Shown in pieces: positions 1 to 7,845 of a DNA stretch of 64,000 bases. Source of the stretch: an uncultured Lachnospiraceae bacterium. Its GTDB lineage: Bacteria; Bacillota; Clostridia; Lachnospirales; Lachnospiraceae. The notes below the pieces were generated by a model that did not search any database, was not told where the DNA came from, and saw only the letters and a program-made list of their open reading frames with translations. The position numbers were made by a program, and so were the translations under genes. The stretch is from NCBI GenBank assembly GCA_934352055.1, contig CAKRJY010000006.1:62001-126000 (forward strand), given 5' to 3'. Each line of letters starts with the position of its first letter. The stretch's first letter is position 1.

Positions 1-619
1 CCACATCCATATTTTTAAGGAAGTACTCCATTCCAAGATAATACGCATCGCCCAGACGCGGATCCAAAACAACAAACGCAACATCTATATGGCGATTTTT
101 TATGCGATGCAATTCGCGCTTATACGCATCCCCATATGTTTTCGTATAAAGTTCTGCTTCCATGCCTGAATTCCACCAATGCAGATCACCTGCATGATAA
201 ATCGTCTGCCCTTCCACAGAAACCAGATATGCCACGCCTGCATCGGTTGAACGCAGTGTCTCAACAACCAGATCATCAATCTCATATTTTTCAATTACCG
301 ATACAAACTGTATTTCTTTTTTGATTGCCGGATCAATCCCATGACGCATCAGATATGCCCTGCCCAATCGAATATCCTTTGAAAAAACATAGCTTATCTT
401 TGGATACTTCTCTTTCCAGTGCAATACCTCCAGCGAAAAATGATCTTTATGGCTGTGACTTGCAAAAACGTAAATGTGTTTATTTGCATCCAGCTCCGGC
501 ATTCTTCCTTCAAAATGTACCGTTTCCACTGCCTCCTTTGGGAAGTAGTCAAAAACCAGAATATGCTGATCTAATTCCACTACAAAACACGAATGCCATA
601 CATAAGTAACACGTAACAT
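1..619 (-). CDS. MBL-fold metal-dependent hydrolase, C-terminus cut by window edge
   Basis: This open frame runs from an ATG at 619 to the window edge, about 206 codons with no stop, so the gene is partial. The translation starts MLRVTYVWHSCFVVEL and carries SHSHKDHFS near residue 55, the HxHxDH metal-binding signature of the metallo-beta-lactamase fold, followed by YHAGDLHWW near residue 145, which matches the second His/Asp metal ligand region of the family. It therefore looks like a soluble binuclear-metal hydrolase of the UlaG/YycJ-like type; the substrate cannot be told. The start lies 15 bp behind the SAH deaminase stop with AGAGGAAGA as ribosome binding site, so it is the last visible gene of the pnp-mtaD operon. 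The context suggests a phosphoester or nucleoside-related substrate, but this is only inference. Confidence 0.8.
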   Translation of the reverse strand, partial: MLRVTYVWHSCFVVELDQHILVFDYFPKEAVETVHFEGRMPELDANKHIYVFASHSHKDHFSLEVLHWKEKYPKISYVFSKDIRLGRAYLMRHGIDPAIKKEIQFVSVIEKYEIDDLVVETLRSTDAGVAYLVSVEGQTIYHAGDLHWWNSGMEAELYTKTYGDAYKRELHRIKNRHIDVAFVVLDPRLGDAYYLGMEYFLKNMDV

Positions 620-634
620 AATTCTTCCTCTTTT

Positions 635-1933
635 TTATTTCATACGACCAATAATCGCATTTGCCTTCGCATAAATTTCCTTCGGATCAAATCCAATCAG
701 GAATTGTCCATTTTCATATAAAATCTGTCCATTTACCATCGTCATAGTAACATTCTGCTTACTTCCGCTGTAGACGATGTTCTTTACCAGATGATTCTCC
801 GGCTGCATATTTGGCTGCATCAGGTCAATCATGATGATATCCGCCTTTTTACCAACGGCAAGCTGATCACAATCATCTAATCCCATGCACTTTGCACCAG
901 CCGCTGTTGCCATATAAAGCACTTCCTCTGCCGGAACACAGGCTGCATCTTTTTCCTTTACTTTTGCAAGCGCTGTCGTAAGGAACATCTCTCGGAACAT
1001 ATCCAGACAGTTATTGCTTGCCGGTCCATCTGTTCCAATTGCAAGCGCAATTCCTTCATCCAGATAACGTTGAATTGGTGCAATACCACTGGCGAGCTTA
1101 AGATTGGAAGCCGGATTGGTCACCGCCGTCAAGCCCTTTTCACGGAAGATTTCAAAATCCTGATCTTCCATATAAATGCAGTGATATCCGCCACCACCAT
1201 ATTGATACATACCGAGTGCATCCGTTAAGGCTGTCGGTGTTTTTCCCCAACGCTCTTTACACTCTTTCACTTCCAATGCAGTTTCTGCATTATGCAAAAA
1301 TACAGGTGATTTTACTTTTTGTGCCAGCGCTGCTACCCCTTCCATGAGTTCCATAGAAGTTGTATATTCCGCATGAAATCCAAGAATAAATGATGTCAGA
1401 TCACTCATCTCGTTCACCCGGTGATAATCTTCTTCCAATTGTCCCAGACTGCTGGAAAAATTATTCAATCCGGATGTCTGCACGGTACGGAATCCGCAAT
1501 CAATGGATGCCTGTGCATTTTTCTCCGGGAAAAAATACATATCAAAATTGGCTGTAATACCACTTGTCAGATATTCCATAATTCCCAAGATATTAAGCCA
1601 GTAAACATCATCTTCTGTCAACTGCCCTTCTCTTGGAAAAATCGCCTCATTTAACCATCTCTGCAAAGGCAGATCATCTGCATACGAACGTAAAAATGTC
1701 ATAGCTGTATGCGTATGGGCATTCTTAAACCCTGGCATCAATAGATTTCCATGCACATTGATTTCACGTTCCCAGATAACAATATCATCTTCTGCAAATA
1801 CATTGGCCACATCTTTACCATCTCCTATGTAGCAAATGTGATCTCCTTTTACCCAAAGTTCCCCCTCTTCAATTGTAAATGTATGCCCTTCTCCCGGCAA
1901 AAGCATTTTAGCGTTGTAAAAACGAATATTCAT
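635..1933 (-). CDS. mtaD: S-adenosylhomocysteine / 5'-methylthioadenosine deaminase (amidohydrolase)
   Basis: Amidohydrolase of the TrzN/MtaD group that deaminates SAH, MTA or adenosine to the inosine analogue in the cytoplasm. Visible motifs are HTHTAMTFLRSYADDLPL (metal-binding HxH and the substrate loop typical of MtaD), a HAEYTTS segment, and GTDGPASNNCLDMFREM with the catalytic Asp. The frame extends upstream to 1993, but AAAGGAAG precedes an ATG at 1933 giving NIRFYNAKMLLPGE, the normal family start, so 432 residues are preferred. It lies 68 bp behind purine nucleoside phosphorylase and 15 bp ahead of an MBL-fold hydrolase. Deamination followed by phosphorolysis makes biochemical sense for this order. 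The substrate among SAH, MTA and adenosine cannot be fixed from sequence. The window also encodes mtnN and luxS, so SAH has two possible fates. Confidence 0.88.
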   Translation of the reverse strand: MNIRFYNAKMLLPGEGHTFTIEEGELWVKGDHICYIGDGKDVANVFAEDDIVIWEREINVHGNLLMPGFKNAHTHTAMTFLRSYADDLPLQRWLNEAIFPREGQLTEDDVYWLNILGIMEYLTSGITANFDMYFFPEKNAQASIDCGFRTVQTSGLNNFSSSLGQLEEDYHRVNEMSDLTSFILGFHAEYTTSMELMEGVAALAQKVKSPVFLHNAETALEVKECKERWGKTPTALTDALGMYQYGGGGYHCIYMEDQDFEIFREKGLTAVTNPASNLKLASGIAPIQRYLDEGIALAIGTDGPASNNCLDMFREMFLTTALAKVKEKDAACVPAEEVLYMATAAGAKCMGLDDCDQLAVGKKADIIMIDLMQPNMQPENHLVKNIVYSGSKQNVTMTMVNGQILYENGQFLIGFDPKEIYAKANAIIGRMK

Positions 1934-2001
1934 CCCCAAATACTTCCTTTCTCTTATCACTATGCCATTCCCCAATAGCATAGGATGATACATAATTTTT
2001 T

Positions 2002-2838
2002 CTATACAAGCATCTCATGAATCTTTGTAATACTTTTTGTTACCAGTGCGCTGAAATCTCTTTCTACCATTTTGCCCGCTTCTATAACTTCTTCCTCTGT
2101 CAACGGATGTGGTGAGATACCTGCCGCCAGATTGGATATGCAGGAGATTCCAACTATTTTCATTCCCATATGATTGGCCGCCACTGCCTCACATGCCGTA
2201 CTCATCCCAACAGCATCAGCGCCCATGCCTCTGCACATTGCTATCTCTTCCGGAGATTCATAGTTCGGTCCCGGCATCTGGATATATACGCCTTCTTTGA
2301 TTGGCAAATCCAGTTCACATGCTGCCTTCCGAATTACCTGCTGTAAATCCTCATCATAGATATGACTCATATCCGGAAATCTGCTTCCCAGCTCTGTGAT
2401 ATTTGCTCCACGAAGCGGAGATGGTACAAGCGTCGCAATCTGTCCGGTAATCATCATCAGATCACCCGCACAAAATCCACGCTTAATGCCCCCTGCAGCA
2501 TTGGTAAGAAACAATACTTTTGCTCCCATCATTTTCATCAAACGGATGGGTAAGACCACATCTGTCATCTCATAGCCTTCATAATAATGCACACGCCCCT
2601 GCATCGCTACCACTGGTGTATCTTCTACATAACCAAAGACAAACTGTCCTACATGCCCCGGTGCTGTCGATACCGGGAATCCATCGATCTCTCCATATGG
2701 AATTGTTGCCATAACCTTCATCTGGCTCGCATAATTTCCCAGGCCTGAGCCAAGCACAAGTGCCACTTCCGGTGTAAAAGGAATACGCTCGCGGATGCTT
2801 TCAAAGCATGCACATAGTTTTTCATATACTGGATTCAT
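2002..2838 (-). CDS. punA: Purine nucleoside phosphorylase, trimeric class
   Basis: Class I (trimeric) purine nucleoside phosphorylase that splits inosine/guanosine with phosphate. The N-terminal LVLGSGLGNYASQM phosphate loop, the YYEGYEM and TNAAGGIKRGF segments, and the C-terminal GMSTACEAVAANHMGMKI signature are all present. The longest frame starts at 2910, but GGAGGAAAGGT sits directly before the ATG at 2838, giving 278 residues, the usual family length. A sigma-A-like promoter (TTGATA-N17-TAGACT, 2879-2907) lies upstream, next to palindromic element copy 1. It leads an operon with the SAH/MTA deaminase and an MBL-fold hydrolase, consistent with nucleoside salvage. Confidence 0.93.
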   Translation of the reverse strand: MNPVYEKLCACFESIRERIPFTPEVALVLGSGLGNYASQMKVMATIPYGEIDGFPVSTAPGHVGQFVFGYVEDTPVVAMQGRVHYYEGYEMTDVVLPIRLMKMMGAKVLFLTNAAGGIKRGFCAGDLMMITGQIATLVPSPLRGANITELGSRFPDMSHIYDEDLQQVIRKAACELDLPIKEGVYIQMPGPNYESPEEIAMCRGMGADAVGMSTACEAVAANHMGMKIVGISCISNLAAGISPHPLTEEEVIEAGKMVERDFSALVTKSITKIHEMLV

Positions 2839-2878
2839 ACCTTTCCTCCACTTCATACGTTCTTCAAATTTAACATTA

Positions 2879-2907
2879 AGTCTAACATAAGCAGGCTCCT
2901 TTATCAA
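2879..2907 (-). promoter_or_regulatory. Putative sigma-A promoter for the pnp operon
   Basis: On the minus strand a TTGATA box at 2902-2907 and a TAGACT box at 2879-2884 are separated by 17 bp. They lie about 45 bp ahead of the pnp ATG and immediately beside palindromic element copy 1. Confidence 0.5.
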
Positions 2908-2943
2908 CAAGTGAGGTACGCACGATAAAAGGCACGGATGTCA

Positions 2944-3424
2944 CCCCACGACTTCCACGAAAGTGGCGCAGGCGACCAGCCAGGTAGAAGATACTTTGGA
3001 GCAGGTTAGGTGAGTCTCTACAGGAAAACTTGCTTGATAAAACTGTCGTTTGCACAGCTTCGACTGCCGTCAGGATGTGTCCGCCTATGACAGATATTCA
3101 GAGCTCCACTTATAAGAGATTCTAAGAACTTGCGCAAAACATAAAACCAATGGGAGGCAACCGGCGTAAACGAACATCCATGTGCGGTTACGCCTCAAGG
3201 GCGCGTCCGTGCGCCCTTGTTGCCAGGTTAAAAGCAAGTTCTAAGAATCTCTAATGCGCTTTGCATTCATATCTGTCATAGGCGAACATCATCCAAGACG
3301 GCTGTCTAACTTTGCAACGACAGTTTTTGTTATCAAAGCAAGTTTTCCCTGTGTAGAGACTCCCTGTTCTGCGACAGTATCTTCTGCCTGGCTGGTCGCC
3401 TGCATCGCTTTCGTGGAGGTGGGT
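2944..3424. repeat. Long imperfect palindrome (copy 1) with branched 69-nt core
   Basis: The two halves are reverse complements over roughly 200 bp each: for example CCACGAAAG at 2955 pairs with CTTTCGTGG at 3408, GGCGACCAGCCAGG on the left has its complement on the right, and AGAGATTC/GAATCTCT closes the inner stem. The arms surround a core at 3156-3224: outer GGCAAC/GTTGCC, one hairpin GGCGTAA/TTACGCC with an 18-nt loop, and a second hairpin GGGCGC/GCGCCC. No coding frame with a ribosome binding site fits it. A second, diverged copy lies at 10193-10809 with the same architecture. It may be a non-autonomous mobile element, a structured RNA or a cruciform; I do not recognise a named family. 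Confidence 0.85.
3156..3224. other. Conserved branched core of palindrome copy 1
   Basis: A 69-nt three-way-junction-like core: GGCAAC/GTTGCC outer stem, hairpin one (GGCGTAA at 3163-3169 with TTACGCC at 3188-3194) and hairpin two (GGGCGC at 3199-3204 with GCGCCC at 3211-3216). The 18-nt loop ACGAACATCCATGTGCGG is identical in the other copy, while both hairpin stems differ yet still pair. Confidence 0.75.
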
Positions 3425-3712
3425 ATCACGCTTCATTTTTTCCTTACATACCCACTACCTCTCCATCGCCTGGGTATTATGCTTGCTTTTTCTCTCACAT
3501 ACCCACTATCTCTTCATCGCCTGGGTATTACACTTGCTTTTTCTCTCACATACCCACTATCTCTCCATCGCCTGGGTATTATGCTTGCTTTTCCTCTCAC
3601 ATACCCACCATCTCTTCATTGCCTGGGTATTATGCTTGCTTTTTCTCTCACATACCCACTATCTCTCCATTGCCTGGGTATTACGCTTGCTTTTTCTCTC
3701 ACATACCCACTA
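3421..3712. repeat. 51-bp tandem repeat, about 5.7 units
   Basis: Units begin with GGGTAT at 3421, 3472, 3523, 3574, 3625 and 3676; each is exactly 51 bp, and the last is partial. Each unit contains GGGTAT and, 21 bp later, ATACCC, so each can form a small hairpin. Units differ at a few positions (TCTCC/TCTTC, TATGC/CACGC). Because 51 is divisible by three, spurious open frames run through it. It abuts the right end of palindrome copy 1 and ends just before the terminator of the next gene. It is not a CRISPR array: there are no unique spacers. Confidence 0.9.
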
Positions 3713-3724
3713 CAACTATCTTGT

Positions 3725-3755
3725 AAAAAAAGGAGCCGAGCTTATGCTCGACTCC
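3725..3755 (-). terminator. Rho-independent terminator of the 3791-4900 gene
   Basis: Stem GGAGCCGAGC / GCTCGACTCC (3732-3741 with 3746-3755) around a TTAT loop, with a run of A on the plus strand that becomes the U-tract of a minus-strand transcript. Confidence 0.85.
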
Positions 3756-3790
3756 TTAAAATTCAAATCAATTCGATGAACGAAAGCAAA

Positions 3791-4900
3791 TTACTTTGCT
3801 ACTCTAGCCATTGCCTCATCGTAATCCTTTGTTCCTACCCAGATATCGTTCTTATATGGGTTCTTCTTCTGCTCAAATGATCTCTTCATGATTACAGCGA
3901 TGCAAACTACGTTAGCAACTAATGCAAGAATAGATACTACTCCCTGTGCTGTTGGGTTTGCTGTAATTCCCATGTCAGCGATCACTTCGTTAGAAGTATT
4001 TACGCCACTGTTGTAAACAGCAAGTGCCTTGTCATAAAGATCAAGTGCTGAGTAACCCTTTGCTGCTGCTCCACCGTAAACAGTTGGAAGAACTGAGAAA
4101 GTCTTACTCAACTGGAATAACGGGAATACCTGTGCAAACATACACCAGATACCAAGTGTGTTAGCACGGTTCTGGATCCAACCACCCTTGTTCCAAAGTG
4201 CATTAGCAAATGTAGGAGCAAGAAGAAGTGCAACACCACAATACCATGTATGTGTAGGCAAGTTAGCATATGTATACTGGAAGTTCCAGATATCGTATGC
4301 AACGATGAACCATACTGTCATATCAGGCCAAATCATATCCTGTGTATTTTTGTCCTTTGATGAGTAAATTCCCCACCAACCTGTCATACAGAAGATATTG
4401 AGAACACCTGCGATAGCGTTGAGTACGTTCCACCATCCACCATAAAGGAATACACCTTCGTTTGATGCCCACCAAGCACCTGAAAGGTCACCTGTGATAG
4501 CGAAAGCGTGTACTGCTGACTCAAGATCAGAAACAACAGCGATCATGATGTTTGCAGCAACGATGAACCATGGGAATGGCTTAAACCATTCTTTTGCACC
4601 AATGCCCCACTGATACTTGATCATCATGAAACCGATACATCCAATAACTGCAGCATAGAGCTTGAAGTAGTGGAACCAACCATCCATGTATTCCATAGTT
4701 GGGTTGTTTGCGCCACCAAATGCGCCCAAATGCATACCAATAAAGTAAACTGTAAGAATGAGTGGAATAATAACGAAGATTACCATTCCGCCTGCCTTTG
4801 TACGACGGGCAATTTCATTCGTAATGATAAGTCCGGCAAACACGAGTAACCAGCCTACAAGCTGAGTAGCAGATGTGCTGCCATAAATCTGAAACAACAT
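3791..4900 (-). CDS. Polytopic membrane protein, DUF5692-like
   Basis: A 369-residue, very hydrophobic protein with about nine to ten predicted membrane segments, many Trp/Tyr/Phe residues (for example YGGWWNVLNAIAGVLNIF and FIVAYDIWNFQYTYANLPTH) and a short charged C-terminus. It resembles the family annotated as DUF5692, for which I know no function; the match is from memory of the sequence style and is moderate. AGGGAGGAATGTAATT precedes the ATG at 4900. It is monocistronic: its own promoter lies upstream and a terminator at 3725-3755 downstream. A transporter or membrane enzyme are both possible. Confidence 0.75.
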   Translation of the reverse strand: MLFQIYGSTSATQLVGWLLVFAGLIITNEIARRTKAGGMVIFVIIPLILTVYFIGMHLGAFGGANNPTMEYMDGWFHYFKLYAAVIGCIGFMMIKYQWGIGAKEWFKPFPWFIVAANIMIAVVSDLESAVHAFAITGDLSGAWWASNEGVFLYGGWWNVLNAIAGVLNIFCMTGWWGIYSSKDKNTQDMIWPDMTVWFIVAYDIWNFQYTYANLPTHTWYCGVALLLAPTFANALWNKGGWIQNRANTLGIWCMFAQVFPLFQLSKTFSVLPTVYGGAAAKGYSALDLYDKALAVYNSGVNTSNEVIADMGITANPTAQGVVSILALVANVVCIAVIMKRSFEQKKNPYKNDIWVGTKDYDEAMARVAK

Positions 4901-4968
4901 AATTACATTCCTCCCTTACTTGTATTTATACGTTGTTTTTTCGGGGATTTCCCCTTCTTTTCGCTACA

Positions 4969-4997
4969 ATTTTAACACTTTGTTTATACTATTTCAA
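4969..4997 (-). promoter_or_regulatory. Sigma-A promoter of the DUF5692-like gene
   Basis: On the minus strand TTGAAA (4992-4997), a 17-bp spacer and TAAAAT (4969-4974) form a good sigma-A promoter about 70 bp ahead of the gene. Upstream of it, GTGTATAAA occurs three times, at 5043, 5085 and 5125 (spacing 42 and 40 bp), within an otherwise AT-rich gap of 237 bp. The repeats could be binding sites, but no regulator can be named. Confidence 0.6.
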
Positions 4998-5137
4998 ACT
5001 TTTTTAATAAATATAAACAATCTTACTCATGCAAATAAAAATGTGTATAAAATAAAGAACAATCTTTCCCATACAGCAAAAATTGTGTATAAATTCAGAC
5101 ATATTTCGACTCACTTTATAAAAAGTGTATAAAATCA

Positions 5138-6616
5138 TCAAATGATGATACAGATCAAACCACCGTTATTGTCATTCACAATTTTTTGCATCGTATCCTG
5201 TAGTTTCAGCTGACATTCATCATCCATGGCAGCAATCTTACTGCGCATACCATCTTCCATCAGCTCGCCTATGGATTTTCCAAAAATGTTTGTCTCAAAA
5301 ACTCCATCCTTCGTCTTTTGTCCTTCCTTAATATAGGCAATCAAATCCTGCGCCTGCTCTTCGCTGCCAACAATAGGCGCAATCTCTGTTTCGATATTTG
5401 CTCGAATCATGTGAATGGATGGCGACAACGCCTTCATTTTCACACCAAATTTATTTCCGTGGCGAATCAGCACCGGCTCTTCCATGGTAATATCCGATAA
5501 TTCCGGTGAAACGACTCCATATCCTTTCTGCTCTACCGACTGCATTGCATCTGCCACCTTTTCATAGGATTTGCGCAAATTTGACAAATTCCCAATATAT
5601 GATAGCAACTGATATTCTCCCGTAATCGGTACACCTGCCAATTGTGATATATTCTCATAATAGTAATTCTTCTCCAACGTAATCGATATTTTCACCTGAC
5701 CTGTTGCCAAATCCACCTGGCTTAATGTTGTTTTTTCTATGTAATCCTCCGGCTGTGAAAAATCGATAGCAAATACATCCCTTACCTTCGTTGTATCTTC
5801 TAATATTCTTTTTGCATAACCGGCAATGCTCTGTTTCATTTCATTTTCTGCCGGCAGCATTTCCACCCACTTTGGAATCGTAAAAGATATACCGCTGACC
5901 GGAAATTCATACAGAACGGAAGACAAAATCTCCTCAAAATCTTCTTTTTTCATCTGCTGGCAATTCATTGGAAGCACACTGCACTGATATGCCTGTTCCA
6001 ACTGTTTTGCCAGTTGCTTTGTCTCCTCACTGTGTGGATGTCCGGAATTAACAATCATCACATAGGGTTTTCCGATAGCACGCAATTTTTCTACGGTGCG
6101 CATTTCTGCCTCGACAAAAGCTTCTCGATCCAATTCTCCAAATGTCCCATCACAGGTCACAATTACACCAATCGTCGCATGATCTGTGATCACCTTTTCC
6201 GTTCCCATAGCAGCCGCTTTTTCAAATGGCATCTCATGCGAAGACCACGGCGTTTTTACCATACGCTCCTGATTCCCTTCCATAGCGCCCTTTGCCCCTT
6301 GAATCAGAAAACCCACACAATCAATCAAACGAACCTTACATTTCAGATCATGTGCCAATTCCATTTCCACCTGTTCCTTCGGCACAAACTTTGGCTCCGT
6401 CGTCATAATGGTACGTCCCTGCGCTGATTGCGGCAATTCGTCAATGGTGCGCCGCATAACATTTTCCTCTTTGATATTTGGAAGTACCATCTGCTCCATA
6501 AACTGTTTGATAAAAGTAGATTTCCCCGTTCGCACCGGTCCTACGACGCCTATGTATATTTCTCCATTTGTTCTGCTTTGTATGTCATTATATAAAGAAA
6601 ATGTTGTTTCTCCCAT
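5138..6616 (-). CDS. spoIVA: Stage IV sporulation protein A (spore coat basement ATPase)
   Basis: SpoIVA is the ATPase that polymerises on the outer forespore membrane as the basement layer of the coat. The 492-residue length is standard. Visible features are the P-loop GPVRTGKSTFIKQF near residue 26, the family hallmark NVMRRTIDELPQSAQGRTIMT in pieces, DCVGFLIQGAKG, VTCDGTFGELDR, and the conserved C-terminus ending NGGLICIII. The ATG at 6616 is preceded by AGGGG with a 9-nt spacer, next to the terminator hairpin of the upstream GGDEF gene. It is monocistronic. Its presence argues that the organism belongs to an endospore-forming lineage; family expression is in the mother cell under sigma-E, but I could not assign that promoter here. 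Confidence 0.97.
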   Translation of the reverse strand: MGETTFSLYNDIQSRTNGEIYIGVVGPVRTGKSTFIKQFMEQMVLPNIKEENVMRRTIDELPQSAQGRTIMTTEPKFVPKEQVEMELAHDLKCKVRLIDCVGFLIQGAKGAMEGNQERMVKTPWSSHEMPFEKAAAMGTEKVITDHATIGVIVTCDGTFGELDREAFVEAEMRTVEKLRAIGKPYVMIVNSGHPHSEETKQLAKQLEQAYQCSVLPMNCQQMKKEDFEEILSSVLYEFPVSGISFTIPKWVEMLPAENEMKQSIAGYAKRILEDTTKVRDVFAIDFSQPEDYIEKTTLSQVDLATGQVKISITLEKNYYYENISQLAGVPITGEYQLLSYIGNLSNLRKSYEKVADAMQSVEQKGYGVVSPELSDITMEEPVLIRHGNKFGVKMKALSPSIHMIRANIETEIAPIVGSEEQAQDLIAYIKEGQKTKDGVFETNIFGKSIGELMEDGMRSKIAAMDDECQLKLQDTMQKIVNDNNGGLICIII

Positions 6617-6629
6617 AAGAAAAAGCCCC

Positions 6630-6659
6630 TTCCCATATTTACCTCTAATATATGGGAAG
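6630..6659 (-). terminator. Terminator between GGDEF gene and spoIVA
   Basis: Perfect 10-bp stem CTTCCCATAT / ATATGGGAAG followed on the minus strand by GGGCTTTTTC. It lies between the GGDEF stop and the spoIVA start, and its 3' side runs into the spoIVA ribosome binding site, so it could also affect spoIVA translation if read through. Confidence 0.7.
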
Positions 6660-6669
6660 AGACTTCAAT

Positions 6670-7773
6670 TTATGAGTCAATCTTAAAATTATTCTTACCG
6701 CCCCGTTTCACTTCATAGAGTGCACGGTCTGCTCGTGCAAACAGCTCAGCATAATTTTCCATTCCATCACCTTTCGTACAGCGAACCGCTATACCCACAC
6801 TACAGGAAAACGGCTGCTTTCCATCCGGCGCACGCATGGTGTGTGTCAGTTCCATAACACGTTCTACACATTTAATCGCTTCTGCCGTATCTTTTTCCTT
6901 GAGGAACATGACAAATTCATCACCACCAAAACGTCCGGCAATGTCGTCCGTATCTATTGAATGACGCAAAATCTGGCCGAGGCTTCGAAGTACCGCATCT
7001 CCTGCCTGATGTCCATACGTGTCATTTACTGTCTTAAAATTATCAAAATCAACAATGACCATCACGCAATCTGATGTCGGATGTGAACGCATAAACTCAT
7101 TACATAAAAATTCGGTACTAGCCTTATTATAAGTCGAAGTCAGCCGATCCACCATTCCCATACGGCGAAGTCTCTGTTTTGCTTCATGTTCTCTGGCACG
7201 ATACGAATACAATATCTTTGCAACGTAGCCGGCTAGAACAATGCCAAAAATACAGCTGAATAAATCAACCGAAAATACGGCAATCGACTTCGTCAGAAAA
7301 GATGCCAGCATATAAACAGCCATCTCAACTAGCATCAGCCCCATAGCCTGATAAAAGGTGTATGTAAACGCAACCATAAAGGCAACAGTCATCGGCATAT
7401 AGTAAACCGCCGGCTGGTTCATCTCAACAGGAATAATACTCATAATTCCTGTAAAAGTCATCACATATAGCTGAAACATACTGCATGCAATGGATACTTC
7501 CTTGTAGGATCTTGTTTTCTTTTTATAGCGTATAAGCACAATAGGCAGAATCACAGCATGAAGTATCACTGCACCTGCATAGACACGCGTAACCTGCCAC
7601 TCGGAAAACACATTCAAAGACGCACAAAAATAACCAAAAACCACTATAAAACATATAATGTTAAGCGTACATAATGTCTTTTGATTGTTCTCTGTGACAC
7701 TGGCTTTGTTATCCTCAATATAGGAAATACTGTCCTGCTGCACACGGTCTTTAATCTTATATAGTAATTCCAT
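6670..7773 (-). CDS. Membrane diguanylate cyclase (GGDEF)
   Basis: An N-terminal block of about 200 residues has six likely membrane helices (starting near TLNIICFIVVFGYFCASL), followed by a C-terminal GGDEF domain. The active-site loop is RFGGDEFVMF, with the upstream DFDNFKTVNDTYGHQAGD substrate and metal segment intact, so it should make cyclic di-GMP from GTP. No RxxD inhibitory site is obvious ahead of the loop. The ATG at 7773 has AGGGGG seven bases upstream; a TTG one codon earlier is less likely. The membrane part resembles an MHYT/7TM-like sensor in layout only; its ligand is unknown. A terminator follows at 6630-6659. Confidence 0.9.
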   Translation of the reverse strand: MELLYKIKDRVQQDSISYIEDNKASVTENNQKTLCTLNIICFIVVFGYFCASLNVFSEWQVTRVYAGAVILHAVILPIVLIRYKKKTRSYKEVSIACSMFQLYVMTFTGIMSIIPVEMNQPAVYYMPMTVAFMVAFTYTFYQAMGLMLVEMAVYMLASFLTKSIAVFSVDLFSCIFGIVLAGYVAKILYSYRAREHEAKQRLRRMGMVDRLTSTYNKASTEFLCNEFMRSHPTSDCVMVIVDFDNFKTVNDTYGHQAGDAVLRSLGQILRHSIDTDDIAGRFGGDEFVMFLKEKDTAEAIKCVERVMELTHTMRAPDGKQPFSCSVGIAVRCTKGDGMENYAELFARADRALYEVKRGGKNNFKIDS

Positions 7774-7845
7774 CAATTCCCCCTGTTGATGTCATTTCTC
7801 TTTTGCTCCAATTATAACATCCATACATATATTTTATCATGTATT

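Noticed and set aside
3421..3712. Tandem repeat as a CRISPR array
   Set aside because: Units are contiguous and near identical with no unique spacers, and no cas genes are present.
3254..3880. 208-residue open frame across the palindrome, tandem repeat and terminator
   Set aside because: It exists because the 51-bp unit is a multiple of three; it has no ribosome site, repeats LTYPLSLHRLGI-like words and runs through a terminator into another gene.
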